Shown here piece by piece: positions 47,956 to 59,299 of a stretch of 64,000 nucleotides of DNA. The stretch spans positions 1,689,501 to 1,753,500 of the forward strand of contig WAEK01000001.1 of NCBI GenBank assembly GCA_011634665.1, given 5' to 3'. Below the pieces are notes generated by a model, which saw only the letters and a program-made list of their open reading frames with translations, had not been told where the DNA came from and made no database searches. The translations under genes were made by a program, and so were the position numbers. How positions within the stretch are numbered: the stretch's first letter is position 1; each line of letters starts with the position of its first letter. The stretch comes from Mortierella sp. BCC40632. Lineage: Eukaryota > Mortierellomycota > Mortierellomycetes > Mortierellales > Mortierellaceae.

Positions 47956-48648
47956 GGTGAGAGAGAATTGGGGCTCGCAGGAGGAGGTGAACGGTTCCGC
48001 GGGAGCGGTTATTGAGGGAGGGAGGGAAGGATGGATAAGGAAAGAGAGAAAGAGAGAGAAAGAAAGAGCCGGGGAGTGAAAGATGAGCGCGGTGATGAAG
48101 GGCTGGGGGAGGAAGAGGAAGAGGAGTTTAGAGTGGCGTTGAAAGAGAGGAGGAAGAGGAGGAAGAGAAGAGGAAGAGGAAGACACTCGGTTGATCGAGC
48201 ACCAGAAAAGATGAGGAAAGAGAATGAACGAACGAAAGAATGGATGAATGGGGGAAATGAGAAGAAGAGAAAGAAAGAGAAAAAAGAGAGAGAAAAAAAG
48301 AAAGAGAGAAAAAGAAAAAAGAGACCAGGGGGGAGAGAGAGAGAAAAAAAAAAAAAAAAGAGAGAGAGACTGAAGGGGTGCAGGGCGTGGAAAAAAAAAA
48401 AAAAAAGAGAAAAATAAAAAACACACCCACTAAAGCGCAGAATTGATATGTGATGATGGTGATGATGGTGATGATGGTGATGATGATGGAGAAGAGAGAG
48501 AGTATCAGGGAGAGAGTAAGAAAGAGACTTTTACACACACACACACACACGCACTTTCTCTCTCTCTCTCTCTTTCTCTCTCAACGGGTGGGAGGAGTGG
48601 ACCAGGTGGCGGCAACATGGCAGAAACTGAGATGATAATTGTTCAGTG

Positions 48649-48682
<34 letters not shown>

Positions 48683-49110
48683 GAGCCAAAAAAAAAAAAA
48701 AATCGAGGGGCAAAGGGAAGGGGCCACACTCACACATACACTCTTTTTTTTTTTTTTCTCTCTCTCTCTCTCTCTCTCCTCTCTCAACTCTCTTCTCTCT
48801 TCTCTCTCGACCCAGCTATGGAATCACTGGAACGACCATGCAGCCCCACCCGTCATACTCATCCACCCCTCCATCGATGGTTTTTCCCTTGATTTTTTTA
48901 AACTCTCTTGCTCTCTCTCTCTCTCTCTCTCTCTTACTCTCCTTACTCTCCTACCCTCTCCCTCTCCCTCTCTAGGCTATCATAAAAGAGATAACTCTGC
49001 CTGTCTCCCATCTTGTCTCGGTGCTGTATCCTACCAAGGTATCCTTTTTATTATTTTTTAAGAGAGAGAGAGAGATAGCAATTTGGATAAAGAAAAGGGC
49101 AAACAAGTCC
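47956..49110. other. SH3-gene promoter and 3' flank of next gene
   Basis: About 1.15 kb. The part beside 47956 is GA-rich on the plus strand (CT on the coding strand) through about 48380, followed by a GATGGTGAT-type repeat near 48450-48490, a CA/CT repeat pair at 48533-48583, an A-run at 48651-48680, a T/CT tract near 48743-48778 and CT near 48905-48935. No gene supported. Confidence 0.5.
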
Positions 49111-49751
49111 TCAAAAGAATCTCTGCCCTGTCGCATCCTCCTCCTCCTCTGCATCGTCAAACACATCCTCGTCCGAATCATCTTCGTCATGTGCTGTCGC
49201 ATGCTGCGCTTCCTGGACACCTGCTCCACCCTTTGCCTCGGTTCTGTTCTCATCTTCTCTCGTCTCGTCGAATGTCTTGCCTGTTACGTGAGCTTGGTCC
49301 TCAACTAATTCTCTGGCCTGCTGGCTGTTGCTCCTCTCCCCCACCAGGCTCTCATCAGACATCTCCAGTGCTCGGGCCTCAGTCTTTGGACTAGTTGGCA
49401 AAGCTTGCTGCTCCTTGTACTTGGAAAGAAGCTCGCTGATCTTGGACCCCTCGGACTTGCCAACCGATCCACCACGCGGCTTGTCTTGCAAGGTCGACAA
49501 CTGGGCCAAATGTTGCTGACATCCGTCGCTGATTTGTTTGGCCATTGCCGAGTAGCGGCGTGCAAGATCATGTACCCGCGACGGGGTCGATACGCCCTGT
49601 TGTTGTTCGAACGAAGATACACTTTGGGGAGGTGACACGGTTGACCTAGGGGGGGAAACAAGAAACGAGCAAAATGATATGATATGAGCTGTTTGAATTG
49701 GTACACAGGAACTACTGAAAGGGACAACACCGACACAGAGTCCACCTACAT
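49111..49751 (-). CDS. Small acidic protein of unknown function; start codon split by an intron
   Basis: Unrecognised protein of 178 residues. The coding frame 49645-49111 opens with STVSPPQSVSSF straight after a CCCTAG acceptor and has one base left over before it. A GTAGGT donor upstream leaves AT at 49751-49750 preceded by CAACA, so splicing out 104 bp (49749-49646) makes the ATG. The first in-frame Met inside the exon (in YSAMAKQ) is the alternative start. The middle has a helical stretch (HDLARRYSAMAKQISDG and KISELLSKYKEQQ), suggesting a coiled coil. The C-terminal part is strongly acidic (DEDDSDEDVFDDAEEEED) and ends GQRFF. No catalytic motif was seen. Confidence 0.65.
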
Positions 49752-50435
49752 TGTTGAGTTGTGATGAAGTTGGAGTGAGAATGAGAATGAGAATGAGAAT
49801 GGTCAAGAATGAATTGAACGAGTGAAATGAGGTGCAGTGAAGGAAAGGAAGAAGAAGAAGAAAAAAAAGAGAGAGAGAGAGAGAGAGATGGCAATCGTCC
49901 TAAAAAGGACCTGGCCCCACATGGGAAAGCTCCAGAGAACGGAGGACGTCGTGGGCTTGGATGCAGGCGGCAAAAAACGTTCAAGAGCTACAACAGCATG
50001 GCTCCATGGACCATGATGATATTTGTTCTTTATCCAACAAACCCTCCGTGAATTCTTGTCCCGGCGTTTGTTGAATGGGTGTTGCAGGACCAATTTTCAG
50101 AGAAGTTGCAGGCACGTCGGCCGCTCTTGATAACTTCTGCAGGCCTGCAGGTCTCCTTGAAAGCCGCGATATATAACTGATATATAGCCCTGCGATTATC
50201 GCCTGCCTGGACTCGACTCGCGTACACACACAAGGCTCTGCTGACAACCTGCACCTTTTTGTGTACCTTGTATGCCTTTTTGAGCACAAAACGGTGCGAG
50301 CTCTCTCTTTCTTCTCTCTCTTCTCTCTCTCTCTCTCTTGGACATGAGTCTGTGGATGTTTGGGCACACAAATGGTTAAGGGAACTCGAACCAATTTCCA
50401 CTTTGTCATATGTTTTATGAGAATGAGGGGGGAGT

Positions 50436-50473
<38 letters not shown>

Positions 50474-50818
50474 TAGAGCGAAGGGTATAAAAAAAAAAAA
50501 AAAAAGTCGCTGCATAACTCGCGAGTCTCTTTTTGTTTAATGCTTGATAACACGACCACCAACCAAGGCTCTATCGAAAACAGGAGTGCGCTTCAAGTTA
50601 CTAGCTCCTGGACATCAGTCCTAACGTCCCTGGGTTCACCCGCGTCCAGCCCGCGCCAGCCTGCACCCAGTCTGCACCCAACCTGTACCCAACATGCACC
50701 CAGCCTGTACCCAGCCCGCGCCCATCCCGCACCCAGCCCGCGCCAAGCCCGCTCACTCCTATTGTCCTATTGTCCAGAATGGGTTTGAATCGCAATTATG
50801 GCCCCAAGCCAATAAAGA
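49752..50818. other. Intergenic region with GA/CT tracts and an 11-bp minisatellite
   Basis: Upstream of the split-start gene (minus strand), a GAATGA-type repeat at about 49778-49800 and a GA tract at 49869-49890 lie just before it. A CT stretch at 50310-50340, a GA tract at 50445-50475 and an A-run at 50490-50505 follow. The minisatellite at 50643-50757 is described separately. The last 60 bp are the 3' flank of the SCP2-like gene. Confidence 0.5.
50643..50757. repeat. 11-bp GC-rich minisatellite
   Basis: About ten tandem, diverged copies of an 11-base unit close to GCACCCAGCCT. Variants change mostly at the second and third bases (GC/GT/GCG) and near the end. The period is not a multiple of three and the tract lies outside any accepted gene, about 60 bp beyond the stop of the SCP2-like gene. 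Confidence 0.85.
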
Positions 50819-51413
50819 CTAGAGGCGGGCTCGCGCACGCTCAGACTTGGTACGCTTCTGCTCAAGATAGGCCTGCGTCTTCTCGGGACCTTTTGCCTTC
50901 CTAAACACTTGTTCCAGTTGCTCGGCCAGTTCAATTGCCCCCGCAATCTTGATCTTGCCACTCAGGATTCCTCGAGACCCTGTCAGTCCACCGCTCATAA
51001 AGTTGAGAAGGTCCGAGTCTTCGATTTGGAAGATGGCCACCGGAATCGGCTGTTCATCACGGTCCTTGGCCTTGGGAATCTCGGGCTTCTTTTGCGAGAC
51101 GACTGCGGGAGCTTCAAACCCTTGGAGGAGCATATACCACTCTGTCATCGGAATCCCGCGCTTCGTGATGTTGAAGATAAAAAAACCCCGAATGGCAGAC
51201 AAGGCTGGATTCACCAAGATTTCTAGAGTTGAACAAGAAGCAACAAAGCGTAGTTGTATAAGTAAGAGAAATCTCTCTCTCTCTCTGTATCAAACCCCCT
51301 GCCCTATCCACTAGAAACGAATCCAATGTCCGAGAAGCACCTTTTCGGATCTCGGGAAAGAGTGTGGTGGCATTGAGCCTGGCGATAGCCTTGGCCGAGG
51401 GTTTGTTTGACAT
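50819..51413 (-). CDS. SCP2-like sterol/lipid carrier protein, probably peroxisomal
   Basis: Two exons: 51413-51341 and 51222-50819, phase 1, 158 residues. The fold matches the SCP2 superfamily, including yeast-type peroxisomal Pox18 proteins: an N-terminal helix (LFPEIRKEILVNP), beta strands (IRGFFIFNITKRG and TEWYMLLQGF), then PVAIFQIEDSDLLNFMSGG and ILSGKIKIAGAIELAEQLE, the typical closing strand and helix. It would bind acyl-CoAs, fatty acids or sterols in a hydrophobic tunnel. The C-terminus is RARL; ARL fits the PTS1 pattern for import into peroxisomes. This parallels the AKL end of the dienoyl-CoA reductase in the same window. Confidence 0.82.
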
Positions 51414-53269
51414 GGTATCCTGCTACTATTTATTTATTATTATTTCCGACGCGAGCGCAAAGGCCGTGGGGGCGGAGGAGTTGAGCTGAGAGAAATGGGG
51501 AAAGCAATGACAAGAGACTTGTGCAGAATGAGAGGACAAGAAGAATGAGGAATGATAAATGGAGATGGAGATGGCAAGTAAGAAGGAAAAAAGAAAGAAA
51601 GATAAAGAAAGAAAAGATAGGGATAGGACCAGAGAAACCACCCAGGGATGGCGTACAGAGTAGGATGGAAAGAAGGGGGATGGTGGGGGGTGGGGGAGAA
51701 AGAGAAAGAGAGAAGAAACGCTTCTCACGCGTTCTCTTTAGCGAGGACTCTCTCCCCCACCTCCCCTTCCTCCTAATCCCGTCTGGCTGTGGAGAAGGAC
51801 TCTTTTTGAAGCATCCGTGCACACTCTTTATTTCCTTCCTCCGGGCACTTGGTCAACACAACACATCAACAACACAACAACAACCCGTCCGTCTTTGTCT
51901 TGCATGTGCTTTCCGTGCCTGCAGCGTCCAATGGACAATCGACATTCGAGAACAAGAGACACAAGTTCACATATTCGCGCCTTCGCACCGATCCAGCACG
52001 GGAATAGACTAGGAAAGCGATGAACCCCAGCTTCAAGGAGAAAGATATTCCGCTACTCTTTTACAACACGCGTGGTACTTTGGGAGTCGCTCCTACAAAA
52101 GGCAACTCTCTTGCCTCGACATTCTCCGCCTACAGCAAAGGTCTATCCAAGCATTCTGGCTGCAGGCACAAAAGCCAATGCGGACGCAAAAAAAAAAGGC
52201 CCGACCTGGCTCTCTTTCACATATTCTTTGCTTCTGTTACATCTCACTGTTGAGCAATCTTGAGAGTCAAGCATCGGAGTGACCACTATTCAATCAACCC
52301 ATACGAAATTTTGGTAGTCTGGACAATGCTTACTCGAGTAGAACTCGTACTAGAGCTTGTCAGTGTCCAGCACCATCATCTACATGGGCGGTCGAGCCAA
52401 CAAATGTACCGCAAGTCTTGACTAGTGAGAACACCCAGAGTGCAGAGAACTCTTTTGATTCAAAAAAAAAAAGGGCAATGCTCCTTGAGCATTGAACAAT
52501 CCTCCGAGTGTCCTGCCAACCATTCGAAGTAAGCCATCGATAATTACGAAAAACCGGTCATCTTTATGCATTCAGCAGACGTCCACTCATCCAAAGGGGC
52601 TTGGTCACCCATGCTTTGCCCTTTGTGTTATTGATTTAGGCTCTTCTTGAGTTCTCGGAGACGAAAGTGTAGATGTTCCCATCTTTCCTCCACTGTTGGC
52701 TCATCTGCTGTTGCTGCTACTGCAAAAAGGCTGATTTGGGTCTGATGGCAATAACATGTTTGTGGTAAAATCCTTTCTGTGGTGGCAAAGTGATCCATGG
52801 GCCCACGAGTAGTCGGAGCAATCAAGAGTTCACCAAACTGAAGTTAGTTAGTCAAAGAATAGAAATTATGCCCCTTGCCATGGTGACTATCCAAATGCGG
52901 AAATAGGTGCGTCAACTCCATGGAATGCTTCACGGACCCTGTTGTAATTTTCTTTAAAAAAAAAAAAATCTTCTTGGCCTTCCTTGGCCTCTGTCGTGTC
53001 CCTGGGTCAGTCGTCCCTGGCGATCTCCGAAAGGGCCATTTTTGTGATGATCTATTCATAGCCCTGTGTGGCTGTGGGCCACGATGACCGCATTCTGTTC
53101 ATCGGGAAGAGCCCGGCCCGTAGCCCGACTCTTGTTTGAACGCTCTTTGAAGAAAAGAAACGACTTTTTTTCTGAAGAGACAGAAGATAGAACGTCGTCA
53201 TATGCTCGGTCAAGGAAGACCATACTTTCACACGAATACAATCACCCTTACATGACCTTGTACTCATTT

Positions 53270-53301
<32 letters not shown>

Positions 53302-53709
53302 AGAAGAAGAAGGATAAGAAGGATAAGAACTTGCGTGTATGTGTGATGTGCCGTTAGCGAGTTGCGCTTGGCCCCCAACCTCCAAGCCAAGGCCCACTAC
53401 TCTGCCACAGCCCAGCAAAAGAGAAAGACAGAGAGAAGCAAAAAGAAGGTCGGGTCTCGTGGTTGCCCAAAAGTCGAGCACAATAAAAAGCTCGACCCCC
53501 CTTCCATTCCTCATCGCCTCATTTTTCTTTTTTTTTTTTTTTTTTTTTTTTTGGTTGTTCCGCCATTCATCCCAATTTTAATCCTTTATATTCCCCATTT
53601 CCGTCTCTCCCACGCTCTTTCTCATCCCCATCCTTCTTTTACCTTTTCCTCCCCCTTTTAACGATCCACCATTTCGTCATCCTCCAAGAGATCCTCATTT
53701 ACCAGCAAG
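51414..53709. other. Region without a recognised gene
   Basis: About 2.3 kb. The left 300 bp is GA-rich and is the likely promoter of the SCP2-like gene. The sequence from about 51900 to 53050 is less repetitive than most gaps here and has ordinary base composition, but no domain was recognised. A minus-strand frame at 52825-52628 ends in a helical charged stretch (ERWEHLHFRLRELKKSL) and could be a decayed or lone exon. GA and poly-T tracts lie at about 53271-53300 and 53528-53553. Confidence 0.45.
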
Positions 53710-55688
53710 ATGCAAAATATCGGCCATGACCTGAGAAGGAGTCTCAACAATATCAATCCTCTTGGGTAACTAGACACGCCGCGCCCCTTTTGCTTTTTTC
53801 TCTCGCTCTTTCTCTTTCTCTTTCGCTCTCTTCTTTTTCGTTGACACAACCTAACGAGTGCCCTTTTCTTCATGGCCTTGTAATAGGAGTAACTACAAAG
53901 ATATCAACAAATGGCTTGCAGAGATGAAAAATGTCGACTCTTCACTCAAGAGGCTAGACAAGGAAATCTCTGCGGATGCAAAACTAATCGCAGCCTGGGG
54001 CGTCAACGAAGGCGAAGACCTGGCAGACGTCTCTCAGCGCATGTCACAGCTCATGGAGGTAACATTTCTTTTCCGACTTGCACAAGAGAGACCTCGCACA
54101 GAAAGAACAAAATGGATCTCAGCCCTATTCAAGACCGAGGCTTTTTTTTTTTTTTTTTTTTTTTTGTATTCTATATGGTTCACTGCTAACGATACTCTGG
54201 GCTATTTTTTTTCCGTTTCTTGGCATTTTTTTCTTTTTCTGTAGGAGGTGGGCTTGATTCAACAGGCTTACTCTCTTCGCCATACTGCATACCGCAAGAC
54301 CATAAAGAGCATCAAGACCCAGGAAATGACGCTTGACGAGGTTTGTCACTTTGTTCGTCCTCTTTGCGTCAGCACAAGTTAGCACGTTAACATACAAGGG
54401 TCTCTAACATGCCGCTCTCGAATGCTTCTGTAACCCTGCATCTCAAATACGTCGTCATACTCAAAAATAGAACCGCAAGAAGAAGCATGACCTTGAAGGA
54501 CAAATTGTCAAGCTACAAAAGTCAAGCAAAGAAAACCCGATCAAGATGATGGAACTTCAAAACTCTCTGGAACGAGTCAGCGCAGAACTGCTGTCGCAGG
54601 AGCTAGAGTTGATGCAATACAAACGCGCCACCATCAAGGAAGCCTTTGAAGCCAAATTCGATGCCATGCTCGAGTATTCTCAAAAGATGGCCATGATTGC
54701 CGATACTGGACGCGCCATCACCATGGTCATCGATACAGACACTCAGGTTGCAGACAGACTAAGAAGCTATGATGGAAGAGAATTTACTGCCGCGGTTGTA
54801 AACCGGGTCAAAGACGCTGTCTCCACCTGGCAGCCACAACTGGTCGAGGCCCCACCTAGTGTTGAGGTAGCACCCACACAAGAAGATCTTGCTCTCAGCG
54901 CCGCAGCGATCGCATGCAACACAAGGACACCGCCCCAGTCCTATATCAACTCGCCAACCAAGAATCGGTACTCGCACAATCCTTCTGAACGCGAGGACAA
55001 TGACAGTGTACAGCATTATACAGCAGATGCAAGTCAAGGCGGTTATGCTCAGGAAAGTCAGACATTGCAACGACCCATGAGTAGCGGAAGCACATCTGAG
55101 CATCAACAGCCGGACACACACCATGCTCAGCAAGTCAACCATATACAGGAACAGCAGCGACTTCTTGAGCAGGAGCAGCATCGACTGTACCAACAGAGTC
55201 TTGCTTCCTACTCTCCTAATCGTTCGCCTACACAGCAACCATTCCAGAGTTCGAACAGTAGTGGACATGAGTCAAGGAATAATGAACATGCTGCGCCAGT
55301 TAAAGTGGAGTATCAGACCGACACATACCCTCCAGGACCAGCCCCTGGGTACGAGAGTGGACCTAGTGGCTCGAATGGAGGATATGGCAGTGGAATGAAC
55401 AGCGGTTATCCTCCAGTCTCACCAAGTCATGCCTACCCACCACAGCATTCAGGATACGGATCCTATCCACCTTCTGGCCCACCTCATGACGCCCATTCTG
55501 GACCTCCACAGCAGCAGCAGCAGCATCAACAGCAGCATCAACAGCAACAACAACAACAGCCCCCACGAAACTACCCATTGGGCTTTGTCGACCCAAGGAC
55601 ACTGCCACGGTACAAGGCCGAGATTGGGCCAGGACAGTTTCTGCCACCACTGAATATTACGCATAGCCCGATCCTGGAGGAGAAGTGA
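53710..55688 (+). CDS. Eisosome component, Pil1/Lsp1-type BAR protein
   Basis: BAR-domain protein that assembles on the inner face of the plasma membrane to form eisosomes. Four exons: 53710-53765, 53887-54058, 54245-54340, 54471-55688, phase-consistent, 513 residues. The BAR region runs to about residue 230 and matches Pil1 in order: SLKRLDKEISADAKLIAAWG, then DLADVSQRMSQLMEEVGLIQ, RKTIKSIKTQE, LEGQIVKLQKSSKENPIK, QKMAMIADTGRAI and RSYDGREFTAAVVNRVK. The N-terminus is shorter than in yeast Pil1. The last 240 residues are Gln/Pro/Gly/Tyr-rich (repeated GYGSG, YPP and Q-runs) and likely disordered. AATAAA follows 27 bp after the stop. Confidence 0.9.
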
Positions 55689-55920
55689 AGAAAGAAGATA
55701 TTTTTGTAGTAATGAATAAAATAGTAAAAACAACAACAAGGAATGCACTGTTGTTGGGTTTTTGGAGAGGAGGGTGTATCAGTGATCTGGATTTGACCCA
55801 GTCTCGCAGCGTTGTGATTAATAGACTTGAGACACTGCTGAGTCTCTTTGCCCAATTCACACTTTCGTTTTCTTTCTCTCACTCTTTCATTTCGCATCTG
55901 TTGCAATCGAACGACATTTC

Positions 55921-55970
<50 letters not shown>

Positions 55971-56012
55971 CTCTCTTCCCCTTGGACCTGCTGCTGCATT
56001 GTGTGTCCGCAG

Positions 56013-56043
<31 letters not shown>

Positions 56044-56129
56044 TTTTTTGTTCGTTCGTTCGTTCGTTCGTTTTTCTCTCCATCAAAGCTTCTTGTCCTC
56101 TCTCCATTCTTTTTCGCACTCCTTCCACA

Positions 56130-56228
<99 letters not shown>

Positions 56229-56256
56229 CCTCTTTACCATCTCTCCATTCCTAAAA
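55689..56256. other. SPP-like gene promoter with long CT and other simple repeats
   Basis: AATAAA at 55715-55720 is the probable poly(A) signal of the eisosome gene. There follow a CT tract (55921-55964), a T-run (56026-56049), a GTTC tetranucleotide repeat (56050-56072) and the very long CT tract at 56133-56222, which ends 34 bp before the next ATG. Confidence 0.7.
56133..56222. repeat. CT microsatellite of about 45 units before the SPP-like ATG
   Basis: Uninterrupted CT repeats for about 90 bp, the longest perfect dinucleotide tract in the window. It lies directly upstream of the start codon on the coding strand and is probably in the 5' leader or core promoter. Confidence 0.95.
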
Positions 56257-57005
56257 ATGAGTTTAGCAGGAGCCATGGCAGAGATGGTGCCCCATCTGCT
56301 CTCATCCCCACTCCTTCCTCTAGCAGTCTTGGCACTTTTGATTCTTGTTCTCTCCACAAGAACCGCTGCTGACACCACGGTTCAGGAACGAGCAAGGCAA
56401 CGAGAACGAGAATCAAGTGGTGAGAGTGTCTCGTTGACAAAGGGACATGCGATTGGTTTTGGTGTCATGGCGAGTCTAGGCCTCTTGGCCATGTGGATGT
56501 GGTCCAACGTTCTAAGTAAGGGAGATGGAGAGAAAAAAAAAAGAAAAAAAAAAAAAAAAAAAAAAAAAAGAGACCTTTTTTTTTTTTCCTCTTGCACCAT
56601 TTGGTTACAGGTCTCTCGCCATCCTGTTCCAAGAGGATCTACTTTTAACCGACCCTCCCGACTCCCTCTCCCCCTCTCTCTCTTCCCCTTTGTTTCTCCT
56701 CTCTAGTCTACGCGAGCTTATTGACATTTGCACTTGGATCATTTGTCAGCATCCAACAATGCACGCCTGGGATCCTTCGTTCTCTAGGCTTGAGTAGAGG
56801 TCAAAGCTGGCAACACAGTTCCATTGCAGGACTGCTAGTTTTTGCTTGGTTCTGGTACAGGAACTCAAGGTAATCCACAATTTTTTTTTTTTTTCTTTCT
56901 ATAACTGTTTGCCTTTCAGCATAAACTGATGACTAGTTTTCCCTTGGACATGATTGAACTTCGACATCCATGTCTAACAACAACAACAACAACAACAACA
57001 AACCA

Positions 57006-57040
<35 letters not shown>

Positions 57041-57160
57041 GCCTTAGCAAAGGGTGGATCTTTCAGGATATTTTGGGCGGTACGAGATCATGACAAGAGC
57101 CTTTCCCTGTTCCTTGAATCTCCTTTCCCACATGCACTCTCTTTCTCTCGCTCGCTCGCC

Positions 57161-57223
<63 letters not shown>

Positions 57224-58084
57224 ACTTAATAACGTCTCCTCAATGCCTTTGCCCTTTTTTTTTTTTTGACCAAGATAGGCTTTACGATTACGCTGATGCT
57301 GCGAGTCCTAAAAGCCCCCTCGATGTCATCTCCAACGCTCCTACTCCTCTCCGCATTCATTTACGACGTCTTTTTTGTCTTTGTGACGCCCTATCTGACA
57401 AGGACGGGTGAATCGATCATGGAGGCCGCAGCAACGGGAGCAGCGTTGACGGTCAAGGAGAATATTCCAATGTTGCTCCGTGTCCCCACCAATATCCTAG
57501 AGAGTCTCTTTACAACTGCAGCCCATGCTGGGACCTCGGGAGGTGGAGAGGCCATGTTGGGGTTCGGAGACGTGGTCCTGCCCGGGATCCTGATCACATT
57601 CTTGAAAGAGTGCGACGCAAGACTAGAAGAAGACAACAATGATCTGCTGAGCCCTGCAACATGCACAAGCATTGGATTGATGGGCGCACAACAGTCGTCC
57701 AAGTCAAGGTGGTGGTCATATCATCTGACAGCCATTGTTGGCTATGCTCTCGGACTTGAAGCGACTTTTGTGGCAATGATGTGGAGCCAAAGAGGACAAC
57801 CTGCACTCTTGTATTTGGTACCGTTCACTGTGTTGCCTGTCATGTTGGTTGCTTCCAAGAGACATGAGCTAGCACTACTGTGGCATGGTTGGGGAGAGTT
57901 GGATGAGAAGGAGCTTGAAAAGAGTGAGTCAGCCGAATGGGAGAAGGAGGAGGAGGAAGAGGTTGAGGTGACGGAGGATTCTAGAGAAGGGCAAGAATCA
58001 AGACCACAACGACAACAGAGACGAGTTTCGCTTGTGCGGTCGAACAAGATCGCTTTGACAAAAAAAAAAAAAAAGTCAAGGTGA
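56257..58084 (+). CDS. Signal-peptide-peptidase-like intramembrane aspartyl protease
   Basis: GxGD-type protease of the SPP/SPPL family that cuts transmembrane helices, probably in the ER. Four exons: 56257-56515, 56707-56869, 57048-57079, 57279-58084, phase-consistent, 419 residues. The catalytic aspartates are in FIYDVFFVFV (Asp181) and LGFGDVVLPG (Asp249), and the PAL motif is in QPALLYLVP (Pro326-Leu328). WIFQDILG before the active site is a family signature. Several hydrophobic segments surround these. The C-terminus after the last helix is Glu-rich then basic, ending KKSR, which fits a KKxx ER-retrieval signal; those last codons include a 15-A run, so the end is sensitive to sequencing error. 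The GFGD form resembles SPPL as much as SPP. Confidence 0.93.
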
Positions 58085-58740
58085 AGAGACAAACATAGAC
58101 TATTGTTGTAGATAGTAGAGTGAAAGGCCCCAGCAGGGAGCACGTTGCCTCCTCTTTTTCTTTTTTTTCTTTTTTTTTTTTTTTTTTCCTAAGCAATGCA
58201 GAGACAGATCTTCTATGCAGCATCTCCCAAAAGGGCGGTCGAACGTGGTGCGTGGGCCTTTTTTTTTTGTTGTTTTTTCTTTTTCTTTTTCTTTTTTTTG
58301 GTTGTCGTGAAGAAGAGAGAGAGGGATGTGGCCTGGCTGGGCAACGTGCATGGTTGGATGGTCCTGTGGCTTTTTGAGCTTGCATCTGTGTGTGTGTGTG
58401 TGTGTGTGTGTGCACTGCTCTTTTTTTTATATTCGTTTTTAGGCGGGAGACGATATACAAATGAGCGAGCGAGTAAGAGAGAGAGTGCGTGAGTGAGAGA
58501 AACAAAGAGAGAGTGTGTGTGTGCGAGTGAGTGAGTGAGTGAGTGAGTGAGTGAGTGAGTGAGTGAGTGAGTGAGTGAGTGAGTGAGTGAGTGAGTGACA
58601 GACAGACAGACAGACAACAGGGCAAGTGACCCATCTCTCTGACTTTTTTCGCTCTCTCGTCTCGATAAAGGGTTCTCTCTCCGCTGGGTGGTGGACCTGT
58701 TTCTCTCCTTTCTTTCTTTCCTTCTTTCTCTCTCCTTCTC

Positions 58741-58787
<47 letters not shown>

Positions 58788-58954
58788 CTTCTCTCTCATC
58801 TCTGCTTCGCATCAGCCTCACATCGGCCTAGATACTCCACAACCCCATCAACCCTGCTCGCATCGCCTCCATCGCATCGCCTTCGTTCCCTCCTCCACTA
58901 CCGAGTCTGACCCTTTCCCCTCTTCCCCTCTCCTTCTTCTCCCCCTCCCCCGCC
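58085..58954. other. CIA2 upstream region with varied simple repeats
   Basis: About 870 bp with no gene. It contains T-runs near 58168-58188, a GT repeat at 58388-58412, a long GAGT tetranucleotide repeat at about 58524-58598, a GACA repeat to 58615, and CT tracts at about 58746-58782. The CT tract lies on the coding strand about 170 bp before the CIA2 ATG. Confidence 0.6.
58524..58615. repeat. GAGT then GACA tetranucleotide repeats
   Basis: About 18 perfect GAGT units pass directly into about five GACA units. A 4-bp period shifts reading frames, which creates the spurious THSL-repeat frame on the minus strand. Confidence 0.9.
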
Positions 58955-59226
58955 ATGACAACCCTTATCAACCAGAACCCGGTCATTTACGAGGCTTCGG
59001 CACAAAACTCGACAAGAGAATGGCGAGAGGACGACGACAATGAAGACTCGACCGATCCCATTGATGCTCAAGAAATCTTTGGTACCGCTTCATTCCTCCC
59101 TTTGTTTTCTTTTTCTTTTTTTTTTTTTTTCTTCCTCGTGTGTGTGTGTGTGTGTGTCTTTTTCTCTTTCTCTCTCTCTCCTTTGCAAAACTTACACGCA
59201 TATCTGCATACCACACAATCATTCCA

Positions 59227-59299
<73 letters not shown>

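Noticed and set aside
58213..58821. Minus-strand frame with THSL repeats
   Set aside because: Produced by the GAGT tetranucleotide repeat; not protein-like elsewhere.
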